Shown: piece after piece, positions 8,140 to 16,241 of the stretch
Layout: the number at the start of each line of letters is the position of its first letter
How positions within the stretch are numbered: position 1 is the stretch's first letter
DNA from: an uncultured Marinifilum sp.
GTDB taxonomy: Bacteria; Bacteroidota; Bacteroidia; Bacteroidales; Marinifilaceae
Assembly (NCBI RefSeq): GCF_963677195.1
Contig: NZ_OY781918.1
Coordinates: 1-64,000 of the forward strand
DNA length: 64,000 nt
Direction of reading: 5' to 3'
The notes under the pieces: model-generated
Told to the model about the DNA's origin: nothing
Seen by the model: only the letters and a program-made list of their open reading frames with translations
Database searches by the model: none
Translations under genes and position numbers: made by a program

Positions 8140-9708
8140 ATGACTAAAAAAACACAACATAAAAAACTAACTACCAGCACTTTTAAAGACGTGAATAAAA
8201 TAAAAGATCTTACACAGGGAAACATATTCTCACAAATTTTAAAACTTGCAATTCCCATTATTGCAACTTCTTTTGTTCAAATGGCTTATAATATGACTGA
8301 TATGGCCTGGTTGGGACATGTTGGTAAAGAAACTGTAAGCGCAGTTGGAATGGCTCTGTATTTGGTTTGGTTTGGATCTTCGCTGATGTTTATTCCAAAA
8401 ATTGGTGCCGAAGTTGGTATTTCACAGTCCATTGGTAGAAATAACACACAGGATGCTCAATCTTTTGCCAAAAATTCGTTCAGCTTATCCATACTGATAT
8501 CTACTGTATTTGCTTTACTTGTGTGGATTTTTGCTGTTCCAATTGTCAGTACCTTCAATATCGAAAACGAAGTGGTTAATGCAACTGCAGTTGATTATTT
8601 AAGGTTTATTGCCTTTGGAATGCCATTTACTTTTACCAATATCAGTATGTCGGGTATTTACAACGGAACCGGAAATACCAGAATTCCGTTTATTGTAAAT
8701 ACCATTGGTCTGCTTATGAATATCATTCTCGATCCGATTTTGATTTTTGGCTGGGGAAGCATTCCTGCTTTGGGTGCAAAAGGTGCTGCCATAGCAACTG
8801 TTAGTTCTCAATTTGTTGTTTTTCTGATATTCCTTTACAATCTACACATCAGGCAAAATCCTCTGAATATTAAACTTTATTTGGGGAAAATTCAGAAAAA
8901 ATTTTTCAAGCCAATATTTAAGGTTGGTGGCCCTGTAGCTTTGCAATCGGTCTGTTTTGCTTTTTTGGCAATGATATTGGCAAGGGTTTTAAACGAAATT
9001 GCTGAAGGAAAGGAAATTCCATTTGCAGTACAATCTATTGGAGCACAAATTGAAGCTCTATCGTGGATGACAGCATCGGGTTTCTCAACGGCTCTTGGAA
9101 CTTTTACAGGTCAAAATTTTGGAGCAAAAAAATGGCATCGCATTCAAAAAGGATTTTTTATTACGCTTGGAATTGCCTGTTTTATTGGGCTTATAAGCAC
9201 TATACTTTTTCTTTTTGCTGGAGAGGCTATTTTTAGTTTATTTATGAAAAACAGCGAACATGAAGTTGTTAACTTGGGAATTGTTTACCTCATAGTTCTT
9301 AGTTTTTCACAAATTTTTATGAGTATTGAAATTACTACAACCGGAGCTTTTAATGGCGTTGGTAAAGCTATTCCTCCTGCAATTGTTGGAATTGTTGGAA
9401 ATGTACTTAGAATTCCATTTGCATTTCTCTTTAGTTACTCTCTTATTAACTGGCTTCCAGAATTTAGCAGTTTAATTAATTCGGAATACGTATTGGTAAC
9501 AGGAGTTTGGTGGGGTATTACTTTATCGAGCATATTAAAAGGAAGCTTTTTATTCTTTTGGTTTTTATTACTACTTTATAAACACCCCGAGAACAAACAT
9601 CCTTTACCCTATCAAAATTTATGGATTCGATTAATTCCAAGCAGACTGCGTCAAACAACAATCATTCTTAATCCATTGGAAAATGAAGAAATTAAAGAGA
9701 GAACTTAA
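8140..9708 (+). CDS. MATE-family efflux transporter
   Basis: This multidrug and toxin extrusion antiporter has twelve predicted helices in two similar halves (FSQILKLAIPIIATSFVQMAYNMTDMAWLG and FKVGGPVALQSV, cited in part). It exports cationic or toxic compounds using Na+ or H+. At 522 aa it is longer than the usual 450, with a polar N-terminal extension of about 25 residues and a long C-terminal tail after the last helix. The gene is divergent from dinB and its end overlaps mnmD by 26 bp, so the two are probably co-transcribed. The substrate is unknown. Confidence 0.92.
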   Translation: MTKKTQHKKLTTSTFKDVNKIKDLTQGNIFSQILKLAIPIIATSFVQMAYNMTDMAWLGHVGKETVSAVGMALYLVWFGSSLMFIPKIGAEVGISQSIGRNNTQDAQSFAKNSFSLSILISTVFALLVWIFAVPIVSTFNIENEVVNATAVDYLRFIAFGMPFTFTNISMSGIYNGTGNTRIPFIVNTIGLLMNIILDPILIFGWGSIPALGAKGAAIATVSSQFVVFLIFLYNLHIRQNPLNIKLYLGKIQKKFFKPIFKVGGPVALQSVCFAFLAMILARVLNEIAEGKEIPFAVQSIGAQIEALSWMTASGFSTALGTFTGQNFGAKKWHRIQKGFFITLGIACFIGLISTILFLFAGEAIFSLFMKNSEHEVVNLGIVYLIVLSFSQIFMSIEITTTGAFNGVGKAIPPAIVGIVGNVLRIPFAFLFSYSLINWLPEFSSLINSEYVLVTGVWWGITLSSILKGSFLFFWFLLLLYKHPENKHPLPYQNLWIRLIPSRLRQTTIILNPLENEEIKERT

Positions 9709-10354
9709 AATAACAGAAGATGGTTCCTACACATTTTACATGCCCGATTTAGATGAACATTATCATTCTACACATGGTGCCATTCAGGAATCGAAACATG
9801 TATTCTTAGAGGCAGGACTAAATTTTTCAGATAAAAATCCGATACATATTTTAGAGATTGGTTTTGGAACAGGGCTTAATTGTTTTCTTACACTTTTAGA
9901 GTCGATTAAAACAAACAGAAAAATAATTTACCACTCCATAGAGTTATATCCATTGGAAAAAGATCAGATCGAATGCCTTAATTATACTGAAAAAACAGAT
10001 GCTTTAGGAATAGATTTATTTCAAAAAATTCATCGGGCCGATTGGAATATAAATGTAGAAATCACAAAAAATTTCACACTTCACAAGCTGCTTGGCGATT
10101 TAAAAACGTATACTTTTCCGGATAAGTACGATTTAATTTATTTCGATGCCTTTGCTCCCGATGTACAAGCAGATTTATGGACAGAAGAAATATTTAAAAA
10201 GCTTTACAAAACTACCAATGCAAATGCAATTTTGACCACTTATTGCGCCAAAGGAATTGTGAAGCAAGCACTCCGGGCATCGGGTTTCGAAGTAAAAAGA
10301 TTAGCAGGACCTCCTGGCAAAAGACACATGCTGCGAGCAAGCAATAAAATGTGA
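9683..10354 (+). CDS. mnmD: tRNA 5-(aminomethyl)uridine-34 methyltransferase MnmD (stand-alone)
   Basis: This SAM-dependent methyltransferase completes the mnm5(s2)U wobble modification. In E. coli it is fused with the oxidase MnmC(o). Here it is the 223-aa methyltransferase domain alone, as usual in Bacteroidetes. Motif I is LEIGFGTGLN (SAM binding), motif IV-like IYFDAFAPDVQADLW marks the active site, and the C-terminus has the typical GPPGKRHMLRA. Its start lies inside the end of the MATE gene, which suggests translational coupling rather than a shared function. Confidence 0.93.
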   Translation: MKKLKRELKITEDGSYTFYMPDLDEHYHSTHGAIQESKHVFLEAGLNFSDKNPIHILEIGFGTGLNCFLTLLESIKTNRKIIYHSIELYPLEKDQIECLNYTEKTDALGIDLFQKIHRADWNINVEITKNFTLHKLLGDLKTYTFPDKYDLIYFDAFAPDVQADLWTEEIFKKLYKTTNANAILTTYCAKGIVKQALRASGFEVKRLAGPPGKRHMLRASNKM

Positions 10355-10402
10355 AAAAAATTTAAATTATTCGCGATTTTCGAAATTCTAAGGGAAAAGC
10401 CT

Positions 10403-10410
10403 TACCTTAG
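10403..10410 (+). promoter_or_regulatory. Candidate -7 element upstream of the FKBP pair
   Basis: TACCTTAG differs from TAnnTTTG at one base and lies about 70 nt before the start codon. The same octamer precedes the ketoacyl-ACP synthase gene. Confidence 0.35.
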
Positions 10411-10478
10411 TCGATCTTTATGATCTTACTAATCATAAATAAAATCAGAAATTATATAATAATTACATATTAATTAGA

Positions 10479-11081
10479 ATGAAGTACACAGAAGAACAAG
10501 ATAAGGTAAGCTATTGCCTTGGATTAAGCATTGCAAGTAACTTGCTAACCTCAGGAGTTAAAACTATTAGCGTTGAGCCATTTATGGAAGCTCTTGATGC
10601 TGCTTTTAACGGAAAAATGCCAGAACTTTCTCCTGAAGATGCAAACAAAATTTTACAGGAATTCTTTGGTAAAATACAGGAAGAACAAGCTGGAAAAGCT
10701 GTAGAAGAAGGAAAGAAATTCTTAGAAGAGAATGCTAAAAAAGATGGCGTTATTAGTCTGGAAAGTGGTCTTCAATATGAAATTATTTCTGAAGGAACTG
10801 GAGAAAAACCAGTAGGAACTAATAATGTAAAATGTCATTACCACGGTACTTTAATTGATGGTACTGTATTCGATAGCTCTGTAAAAAGAGGCGAGCCTGC
10901 TACATTCCCAGTTAATGGTGTTATTGCAGGATGGGTTGAAGCTCTTCAATTAATGCCAGTAGGATCGAAATGGAAATTATATGTTCCTTCGGATTTAGCT
11001 TATGGAGCGCAAGGTGCTGGTAACCTTATTGGTCCTCACACAACTCTAATTTTCGAAGTTGAGCTTTTAGAAATTGTATAG
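10479..11081 (+). CDS. FKBP-type peptidyl-prolyl isomerase, cytoplasmic
   Basis: This is a 200-aa FklB/FkpA-like protein with an N-terminal helical dimerisation region (YCLGLSIASNL) and a C-terminal FKBP domain (VKCHYHGTLIDGTVFDSS, GWVEALQLMPVGSKW, DLAYGAQGAG, TLIFEVELLEI). It catalyses cis-trans proline isomerisation and likely acts as a chaperone. No signal peptide is present, so it should be cytoplasmic. It lies 28 bp before a related lipoprotein copy, evidently a tandem duplication. Confidence 0.93.
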   Translation: MKYTEEQDKVSYCLGLSIASNLLTSGVKTISVEPFMEALDAAFNGKMPELSPEDANKILQEFFGKIQEEQAGKAVEEGKKFLEENAKKDGVISLESGLQYEIISEGTGEKPVGTNNVKCHYHGTLIDGTVFDSSVKRGEPATFPVNGVIAGWVEALQLMPVGSKWKLYVPSDLAYGAQGAGNLIGPHTTLIFEVELLEIV

Positions 11082-11109
11082 ATTAATTATAACCTAAAAT
11101 ATAAACAAA

Positions 11110-11811
11110 ATGAAACTTAAAGTATTGTCTCTTGCACTAGGATTAAGTGCTATGGCTCTTGTTTCTTGTAACCAAACAGGAAGTAAGAATGTTTCTTTAA
11201 ATAACACAATTGATTCGGTAAGTTACAGTATCGGAGTTAACTTTGGTTCTAACCTTGAAAGAAGTGGAATTACCGAATTTAACGAAGAAATTTTACTTGC
11301 TGCAATGCACGCTGCTATTAATAAAGATTCTTTAAAAATAGATGCTCGCCAATCAGGTAAAGTTATTAATGATTACCTACGCGCTATACAAGAAGAAAAA
11401 GGGAAAGCAAATATCGCTAAAGGAGAAAAATTCTTATCGGAGAATGCTAAAAAAGAAGGTGTTGTAACTACAGAAAGTGGATTACAATACAAAGTTATTA
11501 GCGAAGGAAATGGTGCTAAACCATTGGCTACCGATCAGGTAAAAGTACACTATAGAGGTACAACTATTGACGGAAAAGAATTCGATTCTTCATACAAAAG
11601 AAACGAACCTGCTACTTTTGCAGCTAACCGTGTAATTAAAGGTTGGACTGAGGCTCTTCAATTAATGCCTGTAGGTTCAAAATGGGAACTTTATATTCCT
11701 GCTAAATTGGCTTATGGTCCTCGTGGAGCTGGTGCTGATATAGGTCCTAACGAAACTTTAATTTTCGAAGTGGAATTGTTGGATATTGTAAAAGCTGAAC
11801 CTAAAAAATAA
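11110..11811 (+). CDS. FKBP-type peptidyl-prolyl isomerase, lipoprotein
   Basis: This is a 233-aa FkpA-like isomerase with a lipoprotein signal (lipobox ALVSC) and so acts in the periplasm. The N-terminal dimerisation helices (VSYSIGVNFGSNLERSGI) and the FKBP domain (VKVHYRGTTIDGKEFDSS, GWTEALQLMPVGSKW, LAYGPRGAGADIGPNETL) closely match the preceding gene. The pair thus serves two compartments. A terminator follows, so the cyclophilin gene downstream has its own promoter. Confidence 0.94.
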   Translation: MKLKVLSLALGLSAMALVSCNQTGSKNVSLNNTIDSVSYSIGVNFGSNLERSGITEFNEEILLAAMHAAINKDSLKIDARQSGKVINDYLRAIQEEKGKANIAKGEKFLSENAKKEGVVTTESGLQYKVISEGNGAKPLATDQVKVHYRGTTIDGKEFDSSYKRNEPATFAANRVIKGWTEALQLMPVGSKWELYIPAKLAYGPRGAGADIGPNETLIFEVELLDIVKAEPKK

Positions 11812-11851
11812 TTGTCCTTATTAAAATAAAAGGATAATTTATTAAAATACG

Positions 11852-11887
11852 AACCCCTTTTGATGAAAATCAGAAGGGGTTTTTTTA
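11852..11887 (+). terminator. Terminator after the FKBP pair
   Basis: The stem ACCCCTT...AAGGGGT has an inner TGAT/ATCA extension and is followed by a run of T. Confidence 0.88.
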
Positions 11888-11914
11888 AAGTCTATATCTT
11901 TTTTTAGCTTTGCA

Positions 11915-11922
11915 TACTTTTG
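11915..11922 (+). promoter_or_regulatory. -7 promoter element of the cyclophilin gene
   Basis: TACTTTTG matches TAnnTTTG exactly and lies 92 nt before the start codon, after the previous terminator. Confidence 0.45.
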
Positions 11923-12014
11923 CAACTGCCATTACGATGTTGTAAATTTATAGTCTTGTTTTTTTTCATAACAAACAAGTAAATCTGTATAATAAACCAA
12001 TAAAATAAATTGTC

Positions 12015-12449
12015 ATGTACGCTGAAATTCATACCGAAAAAGGAGTTATGAAAGTAGAATTCTACGAAAAAGATGCTCCAAAAACTGTTGAAAACTTTGT
12101 AAACCTATCGGAATCCGGATTTTACGACGGACTAAATTTTCACCGAGTAATTCCTAATTTTGTAATTCAGGGTGGATGTCCTGACGGAACAGGAGCTGGT
12201 GGTCCTGGATATTCTATCGATTGTGAATTAACAGGTGAAAATCAATATCACGACAGAGGTGTTTTATCAATGGCTCATGCAGGAAGAAACACTGGAGGCT
12301 CTCAGTTTTTTATTTGCCATGGTCGCGAAAACACTTCACATTTAGATCGTCAGCACACATGTTTTGGCAAAGTGGTTGAAGGATTAGAAGTAATCGATGC
12401 TATTCGTGCTGGTGACTCAATTGAGAAAATCGTAATCATTAAAGAATAA
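12015..12449 (+). CDS. Cyclophilin-type peptidyl-prolyl isomerase
   Basis: This 144-aa single-domain cyclophilin resembles bacterial PpiB. Active-site signatures are FHRVIPNFVIQGGCP (Arg, Phe, Gln of the catalytic face), GTGAGGPGY and MAHAGRNTGGSQFFI. It has no signal peptide and should be cytoplasmic. It is the third prolyl isomerase gene in a row and is followed 21 bp later by the DUF3127 gene, with which it probably forms an operon. Confidence 0.95.
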   Translation: MYAEIHTEKGVMKVEFYEKDAPKTVENFVNLSESGFYDGLNFHRVIPNFVIQGGCPDGTGAGGPGYSIDCELTGENQYHDRGVLSMAHAGRNTGGSQFFICHGRENTSHLDRQHTCFGKVVEGLEVIDAIRAGDSIEKIVIIKE

Positions 12450-12470
12450 TTCCAAAATCAAAAAAATACT

Positions 12471-12845
12471 ATGAATTTTGAAATCAATGGTAAAGTAATC
12501 GCTAAAGACGAAACACAACAAATTAGCGATCGTTTTAAAAAAAGAGAATTTGTTATTGAGGTAGAAAATGAAAGAAATTCTGATTGGAATGATTTTATTA
12601 AATTTCAGTTAACACAAGATAGATGTGACCTTTTAGAAACAGTTTCTTTATACGAAGAAGTAAAAGTTTCTTTTAACATTCGTGGTCGCAAATGGGAGAA
12701 AGATGGAAAAACTAACTATTTCTCAAATTTAGAAGCTTGGAGAATAGAGAAAATACAAAATGGTGGTTCTCCTGTTCCAGAAATGCCAGAATTTAAAGCT
12801 GAAGATGTACCTCCTGCTCAAGAAGAAGACGATTTACCTTTTTAG
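12471..12845 (+). CDS. DUF3127 protein, possible OB-fold/SSB-like
   Basis: This 124-aa protein belongs to DUF3127, a family common in Bacteroidetes and without settled function. It shows short beta-rich segments (EINGKVIAKDET, REFVIEVENE, DFIKFQLTQD, VKVSFNIRGRKWEKDGKTNYF, LEAWRIEKI) in an order resembling an OB-fold. A disordered Pro/Glu-rich linker follows, and the protein ends in EEDDLPF. That end is strikingly like the C-terminal tip of single-stranded DNA-binding protein (DDDIPF), which docks repair enzymes. A role in ssDNA handling is my inference. Confidence 0.8.
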   Translation: MNFEINGKVIAKDETQQISDRFKKREFVIEVENERNSDWNDFIKFQLTQDRCDLLETVSLYEEVKVSFNIRGRKWEKDGKTNYFSNLEAWRIEKIQNGGSPVPEMPEFKAEDVPPAQEEDDLPF

Positions 12846-12935
12846 ATAAATTATCGATTAAAGACTAAATAAAATTAATCATTTGAGATTCTTCTGATTA
12901 ATTTATAAAATTTGTCGATACAATAAAATAATACG

Positions 12936-12972
12936 AAGCCACTCTTTTAAAATGAGTGGCTTTACTTTTGTA
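12936..12972 (+). terminator. Terminator after DUF3127 gene
   Basis: The stem AAGCCACTC / GAGTGGCTT has a short A/T loop and is followed by a T-rich tract. Confidence 0.82.
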
Positions 12973-13033
12973 TAAATAAATCTGTTAAGCAAATAGCTTA
13001 TGATAAACCAGAAAAACTTACATATATATAATC

Positions 13034-13459
13034 CTACCTTTTGTGTAATAATTTATTTATAATACCATCGAAAGTAGCCAAGGAAGCCATTGCCACAACA
13101 AAAATATAAATAATAAGAGGTAACTTTTTAAGGTTAATAAAAACGATATTCAACATTTGGTGAAGTGGCTTTAATAAAACAATATCCAACTGATTAAAAA
13201 ATGGATGATCCAGTTCACTTATTAAAGTTCTTACATCGGTTCCCAGAATAATAAGAGTAAGAATAGAAACAACAACAATTACCCAAAACAACTGCTTTCC
13301 CGAAATGTTTTTTTTCACTTTTATAGGCTTTGCAAGCCAATCCTGCATAACCTCATCCATTACATTATTAGTAAACTGAAGTGATGGTTCCTCTAATTCT
13401 GCATCTTTAATGAGTTCTTTAATAAACTCATCCTTATAGATATCTTCTTTTTTTGTCAT
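13034..13459 (-). CDS. Small membrane protein paired with an ECF sigma factor (possible anti-sigma)
   Basis: This 141-aa protein has an acidic cytoplasmic N-terminus of about 55 residues and two hydrophobic segments (FWVIVVVSILTLIILG and LPLIIYIFVVAMASLATF). It starts 19 bp after the sigma gene and is surely co-transcribed. The layout of a short cytoplasmic part followed by membrane helices fits an anti-sigma factor, but the zinc motif HxxxCxxC of the common anti-sigma domain is absent. I do not recognise a named family, so the role rests on position. Confidence 0.75.
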   Translation of the reverse strand: MTKKEDIYKDEFIKELIKDAELEEPSLQFTNNVMDEVMQDWLAKPIKVKKNISGKQLFWVIVVVSILTLIILGTDVRTLISELDHPFFNQLDIVLLKPLHQMLNIVFINLKKLPLIIYIFVVAMASLATFDGIINKLLHKR

Positions 13460-13478
13460 GGCATTTAATTTTCGAGAT

Positions 13479-14054
13479 CTATAATATTGTTTTTAATTCG
13501 CCGTGTAAAATCGCCTCTAAATTAGAATATAACTTTTTTCGCGCACGAAATAATTTCACTTTTACATTCGAATTTGATAATCTGGTAATAGAACAAACCT
13601 CCTCAATGCTATGTTCTTCCAGATAAAATAATGTGAGTAATGCTTTATCTTCACCACACATCTTACTAAGCGCCTTATTTAAATACTGCTTGCGTTCTCC
13701 ATTTCGCAACTCCTTTACCGCCGATTGGGTAGATTTTACATTTACCGAAGCTGAATATTCATCATCAATTGAACGTGTATCCAGTTTTTTCTTCCTTAAT
13801 CGCGATATTGCTGTATTATAAATAATTCTATAAATCCATGTTGAAAATTTCGATTCTCCTTTATAAGTATCAATAGCCTGATAAGCTTTTAGAAAAGCAT
13901 CCTGAGTAACTTCTTCGGCATCTTCGCGATTACCCATTAATTGCAAAGCAACATTAAAACCCATTTTCTTATACTTATCTACAAGAACAGCATAAGCTCC
14001 AGGATCTCCATCTTTAATTTTTGCAATATAATAGATATCTTTTCTAAAGGCCAT
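13479..14054 (-). CDS. RNA polymerase sigma factor, ECF (sigma-70 family)
   Basis: This is a 191-aa group IV sigma factor. Region 2 is clear (DAEEVTQDAFLKAYQAIDTY, then KFSTWIYRIIYNTAISRLRKKK in part) and region 4 has the helix-turn-helix LEEHSIEEVCSITRLSNSNV followed by KLFRARKKL. A 40-residue linker separates them. It should direct transcription of a small stress or envelope regulon under control of the membrane protein encoded next. I found no obvious target promoter in the window. Confidence 0.93.
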   Translation of the reverse strand: MAFRKDIYYIAKIKDGDPGAYAVLVDKYKKMGFNVALQLMGNREDAEEVTQDAFLKAYQAIDTYKGESKFSTWIYRIIYNTAISRLRKKKLDTRSIDDEYSASVNVKSTQSAVKELRNGERKQYLNKALSKMCGEDKALLTLFYLEEHSIEEVCSITRLSNSNVKVKLFRARKKLYSNLEAILHGELKTIL

Positions 14055-14420
14055 AATTCAAATCGCTTTCAACTTTAAAAACATCATTCTTATCAATTCA
14101 AAAGACATTCCTTTTTATAAAATTGTTGCTTCTTACTAAAGATTTTAATTATTTAATCGAATCTTCTAAAACTTAGACGCACATCTATATTAATCGGTTA
14201 CAGATCATCTGTAATTATAACTAATCATCCATTTGTATCAATCACACACTGCAAGGCACAACTCTATCTATCAACACATTAACCATATCTATTAAAAGTT
14301 TTTTATTTTTTTTGTAACCCATTTTTGCCCGATAGCGTCATAAAGTCGAAGAGCAAAAAACAAAATGGCTTTTCAAATTTAAAATTGAAATAACAGAAGT
14401 TTAACCTTAAATCTCATATT
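14055..14420. other. Divergent intergenic region
   Basis: This 366-bp AT-rich stretch separates the sigma-factor gene from the small membrane protein gene. The only promoter-like match I see is CATTTTTG (14320-14327), one base from the -7 consensus, for the rightward gene. No ORF or structured RNA is evident. Confidence 0.4.
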
Positions 14421-14756
14421 ATGGATATCACTGGAGTAATTGCAATCATTTCTGTATTTGGCGTAATACCATTAATCGTATTTTTAGTACATCGCCACAG
14501 AGAAAGACAAGCTATAATTGAAAAAGGCCTAGATATTAGCATTTTACACGGAGAAAGAAAATGCAATACACTACAAAGTTTAAAGTATGGAATTCTTTTA
14601 ATTGGACTTGCCATAGGAATATTAATTGGAAATATTCTTGATGAATACACCCAAATGATAGAAGAAGTTTCCTATTTTTCAATGATATTCTTATTTGGTG
14701 GACTAGCACTTATTGTATTTTACACAATTGCAAAAAGACAAGAAGGAGAAAAATAG
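14421..14756 (+). CDS. Small membrane protein, DUF6249-like
   Basis: This 111-aa protein has three hydrophobic segments (GVIAIISVFGVIPLIVFLVH, YGILLIGLAIGILIGNI, FSMIFLFGGLALIVFYTI). The cytoplasmic stretch after helix 1 is HRERQAIIEKGLDI, a pattern I associate with DUF6249 proteins. The function is unknown. It stands alone, divergent from the ECF sigma gene and ended by a bidirectional terminator. Being next to a sigma/anti-sigma pair makes it a possible target, but that is only a guess. Confidence 0.72.
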   Translation: MDITGVIAIISVFGVIPLIVFLVHRHRERQAIIEKGLDISILHGERKCNTLQSLKYGILLIGLAIGILIGNILDEYTQMIEEVSYFSMIFLFGGLALIVFYTIAKRQEGEK

Positions 14757-14771
14757 TTTATCCACATATAT

Positions 14772-14806
14772 AAAAAATGCGTTTCCTCTTGAAACGCATT
14801 TTTTGT
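14772..14806. terminator. Bidirectional terminator
   Basis: The stem AATGCGTTTC / GAAACGCATT with a 5-nt loop is flanked by A- and T-runs and lies between convergent genes. Confidence 0.9.
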
Positions 14807-14847
14807 ATATAAATACCTAAGGTATCTGGAGACTAAAGTTTATATAA

Positions 14848-16131
14848 TCATTCGCCAATATGAAATAAAATAACTCTTTCAACAGCTCTCTCGCAAACCG
14901 GACAAAAATGCTTTACATTATTCGATTTCATTTTACAATCCTGAACTGGAGAATAAATTCCTTTCGACATATAACCTCCACCTTCAAAAACACCTAAGGT
15001 ATTAGTATATTTTTCTGTTCTTGGCGTTGGTACTGGAGTCGATTCCTTTAGCATATCCTTCCATTTTTTATCAAAATTAACCAAAGTGGTAATATTTGGT
15101 TCCCAAGGTTCAATTTTTACATTATAAAAATCTTCGTAGGCAACCTCCGAAGAATAATATTCATCGGCTAAACCGGCAAATCCATGTCCAAACTCATGAC
15201 TAGAAACCTCGTACGACAATACATTATCGGCAGAACAACTGGAATAGTAATTGTAAAATCCTCCTCCTCCGTAACGATCTGTATTTATTAAAACAAAAAT
15301 TTGATCGTAAGGCACATTCGCACTAATATCATGTAATGATTTTATATCAAAAGTGGTTAAATATCTATCCACATCAAAGGTATAAAATGTTGTATTTACG
15401 GCAGTATTTTTATAAATATGCTCACCTGGGATATCTGTTCCCGAATCTTCCGATACCGATTCCAAAGCATAAATATTAAATCTATTTTTATACCTATCGA
15501 AAGGAGGCACATCGAATAAATAACCAGCCACCCTTTTTACATCAGCTTTAAATTTTCCCATTTCTTCTTTGGTATATCCTTCGGCAATAAAAGCAATATC
15601 AACACTCTTATCAGGGGCACCTTTACCCATAATTTTAGTAAAAGGAACATTGCTCGGCTTTTCATTTCCTATAAAATAATTTTCAGGATCAATATTATAA
15701 GTCCATATTTCTTCCATACTACCATCCCACTTTCGTGATTCGAGAACAAATCGGGCTTTATTTTTAGGGTAAGGCATTACGTTTACCTGATAAAATGCCC
15801 TTTTAATTTCATTTGCCTCGGCAGTAGTTTGCCATTCCTGAAACAAAGAATTAAACCCCTTAGAATAAATCACCTTATCCGATGCTTCATCAATTAATTT
15901 GAATCGAAAAGTTCCATAACCAAATTCATCAATCAAATTTGTATGACTTCCTCCCCAATAAGGTTCCTTCTTTAATTCTTTAAAAAAAACAGTTTGGGAA
16001 TCGGAATCTCCTCCCATCATATAGTCTATTCTTAAACTTTTATTCTCGAAATACTTATCGAAATTCTCTTGTCCGAAACATGTAACAGAAAATAGTAAGC
16101 AAACAATGGTAAATATGGATTTACAATTCAT
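14848..16131 (-). CDS. Secreted peptidase M64 (IgA peptidase family)
   Basis: This is a 427-aa zinc metallopeptidase of family M64. A Sec signal peptide (IFTIVCLLFSVTCFG) leads, a beta-rich N-terminal domain occupies residues about 25-165, and the catalytic domain contains VDIAFIAEGYT and the zinc site HEFGHGFAGLADEY (H312, E313, H316, then a downstream acidic ligand). The family includes the Clostridium ramosum IgA protease, but most Bacteroidetes members have unknown substrates. A cluster of cysteines near the end (CKMKSNNVKHFCPVCERA) is typical. No T9SS domain is present. The gene is monocistronic. Confidence 0.92.
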   Translation of the reverse strand: MNCKSIFTIVCLLFSVTCFGQENFDKYFENKSLRIDYMMGGDSDSQTVFFKELKKEPYWGGSHTNLIDEFGYGTFRFKLIDEASDKVIYSKGFNSLFQEWQTTAEANEIKRAFYQVNVMPYPKNKARFVLESRKWDGSMEEIWTYNIDPENYFIGNEKPSNVPFTKIMGKGAPDKSVDIAFIAEGYTKEEMGKFKADVKRVAGYLFDVPPFDRYKNRFNIYALESVSEDSGTDIPGEHIYKNTAVNTTFYTFDVDRYLTTFDIKSLHDISANVPYDQIFVLINTDRYGGGGFYNYYSSCSADNVLSYEVSSHEFGHGFAGLADEYYSSEVAYEDFYNVKIEPWEPNITTLVNFDKKWKDMLKESTPVPTPRTEKYTNTLGVFEGGGYMSKGIYSPVQDCKMKSNNVKHFCPVCERAVERVILFHIGE

Positions 16132-16241
16132 TTTAGCTGTTTTTATGATTTAAAGTTTAAAAATACAAAATATTGCCAATTGCACTTTTCTTTTCCAATA
16201 CGAAATAGATATCTTAGCTTTTTAATTCAAAAAAACATAAA

